Below the pieces are notes generated by a model. That model had not been told where the DNA came from. It was given only the letters and a program-made list of their open reading frames with translations, and made no database searches. A DNA stretch of 64,000 nucleotides from NCBI RefSeq assembly GCF_022758145.1, contig NZ_JAJVDH010000006.1:62001-126000 (forward strand), written 5' to 3'. This DNA is from Pontibacter vulgaris. Lineage in GTDB: Bacteria > Bacteroidota > Bacteroidia > Cytophagales > Hymenobacteraceae. This document shows, one piece after another, positions 55,701 to 62,552 of the stretch. Each line of letters opens with the position of its first letter. Position 1 is the stretch's first letter. The position numbers and the translations under genes are program-made.

Positions 55701-57283
55701 CCACCTAATATACCCTCAGTACCTACCTCACGTGCCACGCGGCTTACTTCCGCGCCAAACACATTCAGTCGGTCCACCATTTCATTCAGAATGTCTTTCA
55801 GTTCACCCAGCTCGCCTTTCACATCAACAGATACTTTCTGTGCCAGGTCGCCTTTCGCCACCGCAGTTGCTACATTGGCAATATCTCGCACTTGAGAGGT
55901 CAGGTTACTGGTCATCAGGTTCACATTGTCTGTGAGTTCCTTCCAGGTACCTTCTACTCTTGGTACATTAGCTTGTCCGCCCAGTTTACCTTCTGTTCCT
56001 ACCTCTCTGGCAACACGGGTTACCTCACCAGCAAATACATTAAGAGAATCCACCATCTGGTTGATGTTCTCTTTCAGCTCGGCTAATTCGCCGCGTACAT
56101 TTACTGTGATTTTTTGTGTTAAGTCGCCTTTCGCAACGGCAGTTGCTACGTTGGCAATGTCACGCACCTGAGAAGTCAGGTTCGAAGCCATGTAGTTTAC
56201 GTTGTCAGTCAGGTCTTTCCATACACCGGCAACATTCGGCACATTGGCCTGGCCACCCAGCTTACCCTCTGTACCTACTTCACGTGCCACGCGGGTTACC
56301 TCGTCAGCGAAGATGTTCAGCGAGTCCACCATTTGGTTGATGTTCTCTTTCAGCTCCGCTAATTCGCCGCGTACATTTACTGTGATCTTCTGAGTCAGAT
56401 TACCTTTTGCTACCGCAGTTGCTACGTTGGCAATGTCACGCACCTGAGAGGTCAGGTTCGAGGCCATGTAGTTTACGTTGTCGGTCAGGTCTTTCCATAC
56501 ACCGGCAACGTTTGGCACTGATGCCTGGCCACCCAGTTTACCTTCCGTACCCACTTCAAGTGCCACACGGGTTACCTCACCTGCAAAAAGGTTAAGGTTA
56601 TCAATCGTACGGTTGATAGTTTCCGCCATGATCTTAAAGTCACCGGAAACAGGGATCTGGAATGTTTCGTCCAGGTTACCACGCGATATATTCTTAAGTA
56701 CTTTGCCTACCTCTAGTACCGGAACTGCGATAGAATCAACAAGACCATTGATATTGTTGATCATGTCTTTCCAGAAACCGGATGCATTCTCAGCCGAAGC
56801 ACGGGCTTTCAGGTTACCCTCAACTCCCGCTACTTTCGAAATTCTCGATACCTCACCACCTACACCACCGATCATTTCCACCATCGAGTTATAGGCTTCC
56901 GCTATCTCCGCAAAAATATCGTTGTTCTGCTTTGTCAGTCGAACAGAAATATCACCCTTTTTAAAAGCATCGAGGGCATACAACACTTTGTTCAACTGTT
57001 CGCTGATGTATTCCGGCTCCTGTGGCAATACCTGGCTTTTAGTAGCCTTGCCATTTTTGCCGGGTGCAACTGTAGTTGTTACAGAGCTTTGAGCTACTGG
57101 TTTTTCCGAAGCAGCTTTTTTACGCGATGTAGCTGCCATAGCATCTGCAGATACTTCACCAATGGATGCAGTAGCAGCCGGGGTTTCTTGCTTAGCATTA
57201 GGGGCAGGTGTACTTTCGGATTTGGCTTCCACGTCACTGATGAGCTTGTCTTTGCTCAACTTCAAATTTTTACCTAAGGCCAT
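52748..57283 (-). CDS. Giant soluble poly-HAMP methyl-accepting chemotaxis protein
   Basis: A 1511-residue receptor without any hydrophobic segment. Residues 1-90 are low-complexity (Ala, Ser, Pro, Thr, Lys). Residues about 91-1160 consist of repeated HAMP modules; from 285 to 1020 there are eight near-identical units of exactly 92 residues, each apparently two HAMP domains (for example [18 protein letters not shown] then [19 protein letters not shown]). Diverged units flank them, giving over 20 HAMP domains in total. The last 300 residues are an MCP signalling domain with the hairpin tip [20 protein letters not shown] and [18 protein letters not shown]. No PAS, GAF, Cache or 4HB sensor domain is visible. 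The 92-residue repeat resembles that of fungal group III (Nik1/Os-1) osmosensing kinases. Only about one AGTATA element lies in 4.5 kb. Confidence 0.92.
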   Translation of the reverse strand: MALGKNLKLSKDKLISDVEAKSESTPAPNAKQETPAATASIGEVSADAMAATSRKKAASEKPVAQSSVTTTVAPGKNGKATKSQVLPQEPEYISEQLNKVLYALDAFKKGDISVRLTKQNNDIFAEIAEAYNSMVEMIGGVGGEVSRISKVAGVEGNLKARASAENASGFWKDMINNINGLVDSIAVPVLEVGKVLKNISRGNLDETFQIPVSGDFKIMAETINRTIDNLNLFAGEVTRVALEVGTEGKLGGQASVPNVAGVWKDLTDNVNYMASNLTSQVRDIANVATAVAKGNLTQKITVNVRGELAELKENINQMVDSLNIFADEVTRVAREVGTEGKLGGQANVPNVAGVWKDLTDNVNYMASNLTSQVRDIANVATAVAKGDLTQKITVNVRGELAELKENINQMVDSLNVFAGEVTRVAREVGTEGKLGGQANVPRVEGTWKELTDNVNLMTSNLTSQVRDIANVATAVAKGDLAQKVSVDVKGELGELKDILNEMVDRLNVFGAEVSRVAREVGTEGILGGQANVPNVAGVWKDLTDNVNYMASNLTSQVRDIANVATAVAKGDLTQKITVNVRGELAELKENINQMVDSLNIFADEVTRVAREVGTEGKLGGQASVPNVGGVWKDLTDNVNTMAANLTSQVRDIANVATAVAMGDLRQKVSVDVKGEMAELKVNINQMVDSLNIFADEVTRVALEVGTEGKLGGQAAVPNVGGVWKDLTDNVNYMASNLTSQVRDIAKVATAVAKGDLSQKITVEARGEILDLKENLNQMVDSLNIFGDEVTRVAREVGTEGKLGGQANVPNVGGTWKDLTDNVNYMASNLTSQVRDIAKVATAVAKGDLSQKITVEARGEILDLKENLNQMVDSLNIFADEVTRVAREVGTEGKLGGQANVPKVRGTWKELTDNVNTMASNLTSQVRNIAKVATAVAKGDLTQKVSVDVKGELGELKENINRMVDSLNIFAGEVTRVALEVGTEGKLGGQANVPNVAGVWKDLTDNVNTMASNLTTQVRGIVKVVTAVSKGDLTQKLRLEARGEVADLAETINSMVDDLNRLAGEVSRVARVAGVEGKLTERATLQGVGGSWKELVDTLNDLLESIVAPMLDVSRVVRAISEGDLTQKVEAPTAGDILDMAMALNLAVDNLNSLLGEINDSSLVVGTSSEEMAGKGLEMNRVTLDVALAMQQMAEGAQNQALKTDQAFKLIEEIMKATKETANRAEVVNKSALLGEETSQLGLKTVAEVVKNMEEISSSAALTAKTIEVLSTRSQEISKSLGVITDIAAQTNLLALNAAIEAARAGEAGRGFAVVAEEIRKLAEGSRKSASEIATLVEDVKKDTASAATAISTMEGRVLKGKNATFEASGAFKNIAASSGETLRTAQDILTATEVQKSSIGDVVKYVEEVVAIAEQTASGTQQVASTAKQLSASMQELTSSSQNLNDIAADLQISISAFKLVDGNLFFDNNAKNRRLASVPVQRKLQKQPAGNNRPATGNSAITSRSGEGRK
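54224..56431 (-). repeat. Eight tandem 276-bp repeats encoding 92-residue double-HAMP units
   Basis: Units of exactly 276 bp follow one another without a gap inside the receptor gene (residues 285-1020). Some are nearly identical in DNA: a 194-base block at 55497-55690 is identical to 56049-56242, exactly two units (552 bp) away. Another near-identical pair lies about 276 bp apart around 54660-54760 and 54936-55036. Flanking units are more diverged. Confidence 0.92.
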
Positions 57284-57429
57284 ATTGAGTTTAGTTGCGT
57301 TGGGTATCGTAAATGCACTAAAATAAACTAGAGGTTAAATATAAGTCTTTATATATATACTCAGCTACCTCAGCCATTAATTCTTATGCAAATTAGTTAA
57401 ATTATTTATAGTACTTCTGAAAGGCACTT

Positions 57430-58176
57430 TTATGCTTTTAAAAATTCTTCCGCAAGTGCTTTGTAGTCTTTAGCACCGTTAGATGAACTATCATAATCAA
57501 GTATACTTCTTCCGAATGATGGTGCCTCGGCCAACTTTACATTAAGCCGTATCTGGCTGTCAAAAATTTTCTCCTTCACATTTTCACGTAGGTACTCCAA
57601 AACTTCCTGGCTTAATTTACGCCTGATATCAAACATCACGACTACGATGCCTTTTATTTTAAGTTTCGGATTGAAGGCTTTTTTTACCTTATTCACGGTA
57701 TTCATGATCTGGTCCAGACCTTGTAAGGTCAGCACTTCCATTTGCAAAGGTATAAGTACTTCCTGAGCTGCCGTAAGTGCATTTAGTGTCAAAACAGATA
57801 AAGACGGAGGACAATCAATCAGCACATAATCAAAACCTTTCAGTTGAGACAGGAGCGATTTGAGAAATTTTTCACGCTCCGGCTGAGATACTAACGATAT
57901 CTCTACATCAACAAGTTCATTAGAGCCGGGAGCAATGTATAACCCATCTTTCTCAACTATAATATCAGCTATTGACTTAGTGCCTAATAAGGCTTCTGCC
58001 AGGGTGGCATCAGGGCTGGCAACATCCAATGAATAAGATAAATTACTCTGAGGGTCAAGATCTACAAGGAGAACTTTTTTACCTAATTTACTGAGTGAGC
58101 TACCCAAGTTTATAGTTGTAGTGGTTTTGCCAGTGCCGCCTTTCTGGTTAATTACGGCCACAACAGTTGTCTTCAT
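57430..58176 (-). CDS. ParA/Soj-family ATPase
   Basis: A 248-residue ParA-type ATPase with the deviant Walker A KGGTGKTT (12-19, signature Lys12), switch region LLVDLDPQSN and LIDCPPSLS. No N-terminal DNA-binding extension is present, so it is a short chromosomal-type ParA. There is no adjacent parB or parS. It lies 146 bp upstream of the receptor gene in the same direction. In Rhodobacter and Vibrio, ParA relatives beside che genes (PpfA, ParC) position chemoreceptor arrays, so that role is the leading guess here. A general chromosome-partitioning Soj is the alternative. Confidence 0.85.
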   Translation of the reverse strand: MKTTVVAVINQKGGTGKTTTTINLGSSLSKLGKKVLLVDLDPQSNLSYSLDVASPDATLAEALLGTKSIADIIVEKDGLYIAPGSNELVDVEISLVSQPEREKFLKSLLSQLKGFDYVLIDCPPSLSVLTLNALTAAQEVLIPLQMEVLTLQGLDQIMNTVNKVKKAFNPKLKIKGIVVVMFDIRRKLSQEVLEYLRENVKEKIFDSQIRLNVKLAEAPSFGRSILDYDSSSNGAKDYKALAEEFLKA

Positions 58177-58285
58177 AAAGGTATAGCGGTTCTTACTTTT
58201 AACAGCCTAGTTTGCTGGTAAGTTGGCTAAAGCTATTAAAAATATAGTAAACCCGAAAGTATAAATTTTGCTTTTACAGGTTTGT

Positions 58286-58780
58286 TTAATGTATCTGCTT
58301 TGTATTCAGGCTATGAATTATACCTGTAGTATAGTTTATTTCCTCCCATTTTTCGAGATCGAGTTCAATGGCTAATACCTGTGCGGGCTCTAAATAAGCG
58401 ATGTGTTTAGCTGTGAGGGAGCGGGCCAGTTGGGTAACACCAGGATTGTGACCAACAAGCAGCACAGTTTTGATATTATCAGCCAATTTACTTAATTGTT
58501 GAACCAGTTGGGTCTCCCGTGCATTATATAACTCCGGTTCAAAAGCAATTTCATCTTCGCTAAAGTATAACTTATTAGCCATAATGGTGGCAGTAGTACT
58601 GGTTCTGCGTGCCGGACTTGCAATAAGCGCATCTACTTTATGAAAATGGTCGCGTAGCCATTGAGCCGTGTTCCGGGCATTTTGTATTCCCTCTTTTGTA
58701 AGCTCTCGCTCAAAGTCTGGTTGCAGCGGAAATGGTTCAATAGCATCGGCGTGTCGGCAAATGAGTATAAGTCTTTGCAT
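58286..58780 (-). CDS. sixA: SixA-like histidine phosphatase
   Basis: A 164-residue phosphohistidine phosphatase of the RHG superfamily: the N-terminal LICRHADA carries the catalytic Arg-His, and LLVGHNPGVTQLA the second catalytic His. SixA removes phosphate from histidine in phosphotransfer domains in E. coli. It is adjacent to the chemosensory cluster on the same strand but upstream of parA, so a link to CheA phosphotransfer is possible and unproven. Confidence 0.85.
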   Translation of the reverse strand: MQRLILICRHADAIEPFPLQPDFERELTKEGIQNARNTAQWLRDHFHKVDALIASPARRTSTTATIMANKLYFSEDEIAFEPELYNARETQLVQQLSKLADNIKTVLLVGHNPGVTQLARSLTAKHIAYLEPAQVLAIELDLEKWEEINYTTGIIHSLNTKQIH

Positions 58781-58947
58781 ATAATTAGCAGATGTGTTCG
58801 TATAGAAGCATGAAGTTTTATTGTATAACTGAGTAGCAGGCGTTTACCCCTTATTAAACCGATGTTATACGTAAGAGATTATAATTGTTAAAAAAAATAT
58901 TTGAACTTTGGGCAAATTTGAGCCTTGCTCGCCTGTAAATATAAAGG

Positions 58948-61389
58948 ATGATAAAAAATTTAGTTATAGTTGAGTCGCCTGCCAAGGCCAAAACAATCGA
59001 AGGGTACCTAGGCAAAGATTTTATTGTAAAATCAAGCTTCGGGCACGTACGCGATCTTCCGAAAGATAATAATGCTATAGATATTGCACACGGTTTTAAG
59101 CCAACCTATGTTATCAGCAACGATAAAAAGGATGTGGTAGCCCAGTTGCGCAAACTTGCAAAAGAAGCAGAAGTAGTTTGGCTGGCATCAGACGACGACC
59201 GTGAAGGAGAAGCTATTTCGTGGCACCTGACTGAGGCACTTAACCTGAACGATAGCAAAACGCGCCGAATTGTTTTCCGTGAGATAACCAAGAACGCTAT
59301 ACTTAATGCCATTAACACGCCACGAAGTATAGACATGGACCTGGTGAATGCACAACAGGCACGCCGCGTACTCGACCGTCTAGTAGGCTTTGAGCTTTCT
59401 CCTGTTCTCTGGAAGAAGATTAAAGCAGGGCTTTCTGCCGGACGGGTACAATCTGTAGCAGTGCGCCTGGTAGTAGAGCGTGAGCGTGAAATAGAGCGTT
59501 TTAAATCAGAGGCATCTTTTAGAATTACAGCTGTTTTTGATGTGCAGGGTAAAACACTGGAAGCTGAATTACCTACCAAGTATAAAACCGAAGAAGAAGC
59601 ACATGCTTTTTTACAGCGCTGCCTCGGAGCTAATTATACTATAGAGAACCTGGAGACAAAGCCATTAAAACGTAGCCCCGCCCCTCCATTTACAACTTCT
59701 ACACTACAGCAGGAAGCCAGTCGCAAGTTATACTTCTCGGTTGCTCAAACTATGAGCATTGCCCAGAAGTTATATGAAGCCGGTAAGATTTCTTACATGC
59801 GTACCGACTCGCTTAATTTATCGGAAGAAGCGATCCAGGGTGCATCAACAGCTATAGAAAAGTCTTTTGGTGAACGTTTTGTAAAAACCCGCCGCTTTAA
59901 AACAAAATCGCAAGGTGCGCAGGAAGCTCACGAAGCCATTCGCCCAACTGATTTTGGCGCTTTAACAGCAAGCTCAGACCGTAACGAACAACGCCTTTAC
60001 GAACTGATCTGGAAACGTGCCATTGCCTCACAGATGGCTGATGCTGAGATTGAGAAAACAACAGCTACTATCGGCATTTCATCTCAGCCAGAGAAATTAA
60101 TAGCTACCGGCGAAGTAATTAAATTCGAGGGTTTCCTGAAAGTATACATCGAATCTAAAGATGACGAGGAAGGAAGCGACGAAGATGTAAAAGGAATGTT
60201 GCCGCCATTAAGTATAGGTCAGCAGCTTATCCTGCGCCAGATGTTGGCAACACAGCGTTACTCCCGCCCTGCCCCACGCTACACGGAAGCCAGCCTTGTT
60301 AAAAAACTGGAAGAAATGGGCATTGGCCGACCATCTACTTACGCTCCTACTATCTCTACCATACAGAAACGTGGTTATGTAGAGAAAGATAGCCGCGAAG
60401 GTAAGGAGCGCCCATACCAGGTGCTTACGCTGATGAACAATGAGATCACAAAACAGACCAAAACAGAACTGACCGGTGCCGAGAAGGCTAAGCTCTTCCC
60501 TACTGACATGGCTATGGTTGTGAACGATTTTCTGGTAGAGCACTTCCCTAATGTAATCGACTATTCTTTTACAGCACGTGTGGAGGCTGAATTTGATGAA
60601 ATTGCACAAGGCCAGAAAGAGTGGGAAAATATGCTGGAGAATTTCTACAAGAAGTTTCACCAGAATATCGAATCAAGCGAAAGCATAAACCGCGCTGACG
60701 TATCAGGTGCGCGTGAAATTGGCACTGACCCCGCTACAGGTAAAAAAGTAATCGCAAAGCTTGGCCGCTTTGGCCCATATGTGCAGTTAGGCGAAGAAAA
60801 CGAAGAAACAGGCGAAAAGCCAGTTTATGCAAGTCTGCGCAAAGGTCAGTTTCTGGAGAGCCTGGCAATAGAAGATGCGCTGGAGCTCTTTAAACTGCCT
60901 CGCATAGTTGGTATGTATGAAGACAAGGAAATGAAAGCTGCTATAGGCAGGTTCGGTCCTTATATCAGCCACAACAGCAAATTTTACTCGTTGCCAAAAA
61001 CCATAGACCCGCACACAATAACTGCTGAAGAAGCTATAACACTTATCGAAGCGAAGCGTAAAGCCGATGCCGAAAAGTTAATCAAGTCTTTCCCTGAGAA
61101 TCCTGATATACAGGTGCTGAATGGCCGTTTCGGACCTTACATTGTTGCAGGTAAAAAGAACGTTAAAATCCCGAAAGGAAAAGAGCCTGCAGAGCTTACC
61201 CTGCAAGAGTGCCTTGACCTGGCAGAAGCAACTCCAGAGAAAAAAGGACGGGGTGGCTTTAAGAAGAAAGCGGAGCCTACTGCAGAAAAGAAACCAACTG
61301 CTAAAAAAGCGGCAGCAACTAAAAAACCAGCTGCTAAAAAAACCGCAACAGGTACTGCGAAGAAGCCTGGCGCAGCAAAGAAGAAATAA
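58948..61389 (+). CDS. topA: DNA topoisomerase I
   Basis: An 813-residue type IA topoisomerase. The Toprim domain has VESPAKAKTIEGYLG and SDDDREGE (81-88). The active-site Tyr283 lies in ISYMRTDS. Instead of zinc fingers, the C-terminus has three short repeats of the form GRFGPY (around residues 600-735), then a Lys/Ala-rich tail (about 765-813) that resembles a histone-H1-like DNA-binding tail. It relaxes negative supercoils. A terminator follows at 61396-61427. Confidence 0.95.
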   Translation: MIKNLVIVESPAKAKTIEGYLGKDFIVKSSFGHVRDLPKDNNAIDIAHGFKPTYVISNDKKDVVAQLRKLAKEAEVVWLASDDDREGEAISWHLTEALNLNDSKTRRIVFREITKNAILNAINTPRSIDMDLVNAQQARRVLDRLVGFELSPVLWKKIKAGLSAGRVQSVAVRLVVEREREIERFKSEASFRITAVFDVQGKTLEAELPTKYKTEEEAHAFLQRCLGANYTIENLETKPLKRSPAPPFTTSTLQQEASRKLYFSVAQTMSIAQKLYEAGKISYMRTDSLNLSEEAIQGASTAIEKSFGERFVKTRRFKTKSQGAQEAHEAIRPTDFGALTASSDRNEQRLYELIWKRAIASQMADAEIEKTTATIGISSQPEKLIATGEVIKFEGFLKVYIESKDDEEGSDEDVKGMLPPLSIGQQLILRQMLATQRYSRPAPRYTEASLVKKLEEMGIGRPSTYAPTISTIQKRGYVEKDSREGKERPYQVLTLMNNEITKQTKTELTGAEKAKLFPTDMAMVVNDFLVEHFPNVIDYSFTARVEAEFDEIAQGQKEWENMLENFYKKFHQNIESSESINRADVSGAREIGTDPATGKKVIAKLGRFGPYVQLGEENEETGEKPVYASLRKGQFLESLAIEDALELFKLPRIVGMYEDKEMKAAIGRFGPYISHNSKFYSLPKTIDPHTITAEEAITLIEAKRKADAEKLIKSFPENPDIQVLNGRFGPYIVAGKKNVKIPKGKEPAELTLQECLDLAEATPEKKGRGGFKKKAEPTAEKKPTAKKAAATKKPAAKKTATGTAKKPGAAKKK

Positions 61390-61395
61390 AACAAT

Positions 61396-61427
61396 AAAAA
61401 AAAACCGCTCTGATAAGGGCGGTTTTT
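61396..61427 (+). terminator. Rho-independent terminator after topA
   Basis: A-run, then AACCGCTC paired with GGGCGGTT (one G-T pair) and a seven-T run. Confidence 0.82.
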
Positions 61428-61530
61428 TTATGGCATAAACTGCTGTTTATACTTTAAACTTTAAGCCCACGTACATTTACTTGCTATTTATACTTTCATT
61501 TTTACTTCAGTTTTTAACAGGAAAGCTGCT

Positions 61531-62232
61531 ATGGTTCAAAAGAAAAAGCTGGTAGTATTAACAGGAGCCGGCATCAGCGCAGAAAGTGGAATTGCTACAT
61601 TTCGAGATGCGGATGGGCTCTGGGAAGGACACGATGTGATGGAAGTGGCTTCGCCGCAGGGTTGGCGCAAAAATCCGGAACTGGTGCTCGACTTTTACAA
61701 CCAGCGCCGCAAAAATGCGATGGAAGCAAAGCCAAATCAAGGGCATTTTATACTTGCAGAACTGGAGCAGGATTTTGATGTTCGGATTATTACGCAGAAT
61801 GTAGATAATTTGCATGAGCGGGCCGGCTCAACCAATGTGCTGCATCTGCATGGTAAATTATTCGAAAGCCGCAGCACATTAGATCCTTCCTTAATTTATG
61901 AAATGAAGAGCTGGGAGCTTAACTTAGGTGATAAGTGTGCACGAGGCTCTCAGCTTAGGCCAAATATTGTCTGGTTTGGCGAACCAGTTCCAATGATGGA
62001 AAAAGCAGTAGAAGAAGCTATACGGGCTGATATTTTCCTGGTAGTAGGTACATCGCTTGTGGTTTACCCTGCTGCAAGTTTACTTGATTTCATTTCTGAA
62101 GAATCGGCGCTGCTGGTGGTTGATCCTAAATTACCTGCTATTCGCAAGCGGCCAAACCTGCACTTGTTTGAAGAGAAAGCCAGTACCGGCATGAAAAAAG
62201 TAGCAGAGTTGCTGCTTAGTAAGTATAAATAG
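61531..62232 (+). CDS. cobB: Sir2-family NAD-dependent protein deacylase without zinc cysteines
   Basis: A 233-residue class III sirtuin. NAD-binding motifs are LTGAGISAESGIATFR, QNVDNLH at 89-95 and the catalytic His107 in HLHGK. Tyr56 and Arg59 form the YxxR motif of desuccinylase/demalonylase-type sirtuins such as SIRT5 and CobB. The four zinc-binding cysteines expected after the catalytic His are missing; the only Cys there is Cys136. It should remove acyl groups from lysines using NAD+. The stop codon lies next to an AAGTATAAA element that pairs with TTTATACTT at 62238-62246. Confidence 0.88.
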   Translation: MVQKKKLVVLTGAGISAESGIATFRDADGLWEGHDVMEVASPQGWRKNPELVLDFYNQRRKNAMEAKPNQGHFILAELEQDFDVRIITQNVDNLHERAGSTNVLHLHGKLFESRSTLDPSLIYEMKSWELNLGDKCARGSQLRPNIVWFGEPVPMMEKAVEEAIRADIFLVVGTSLVVYPAASLLDFISEESALLVVDPKLPAIRKRPNLHLFEEKASTGMKKVAELLLSKYK

Positions 62233-62246
62233 CGCTTTTTATACTT
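62221..62246 (+). repeat. Stop-codon-spanning hairpin of AAGTATAAA/TTTATACTT
   Basis: Nine-base perfect arms (62221-62229 and 62238-62246) around an eight-base loop. The sirtuin stop codon begins at the end of the left arm. It is a likely 3' end. Confidence 0.6.
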
Positions 62247-62552
62247 ATACTTCCCTTTCCTAAAACCTCTTTATATTTTTTGGTAATATCTTTTTTGCCA
62301 AAACAGGCCATTCTACTTCCCCAAAATTTAAAAGTTTACACTTCAGCAAATCTTAATCTATAAAATCTGGCCTTTTATAGACAATCTGCTATACTTGGTA
62401 GAGTAAATTTTAATTGCCATTAAACCTTCTGTTATAACTTTGTTCTAAGCATTCAGAAACGCAAAATCTATCTTTTACCTTTGCATTTCTCTTGGTCCAG
62501 TTATATACACCAAGCTATTTTAAATCCTAATCTACTATACTATTACCCATTC
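62233..62552. other. Intergenic region before the outer-membrane gene
   Basis: 320 bp without a gene. It contains the 3' hairpin of the sirtuin gene and two TAnnTTTG-type boxes for the next gene. Confidence 0.6.
62414..62442 (+). promoter_or_regulatory. Promoter candidate of the outer-membrane protein gene
   Basis: A TTG at 62414-62416 is followed after 18 bases by TAACTTTG (62435-62442), matching TAnnTTTG. A second -7-like TACCTTTG is at 62476-62483, 70 bp before the start codon. Either could drive the gene at 62553. Confidence 0.5.

Noticed and set aside
54224..56431. Regular direct repeats of about 276 bp as a possible CRISPR or satellite array
   Set aside because: They keep one open reading frame throughout and encode HAMP domains; unit length is far too long for CRISPR.
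57430..58176. Plasmid or chromosome partition locus based on the ParA
   Set aside because: No parB, parS-like repeat or replication gene is adjacent; the neighbours are chemosensory genes. A general Soj role is still possible.
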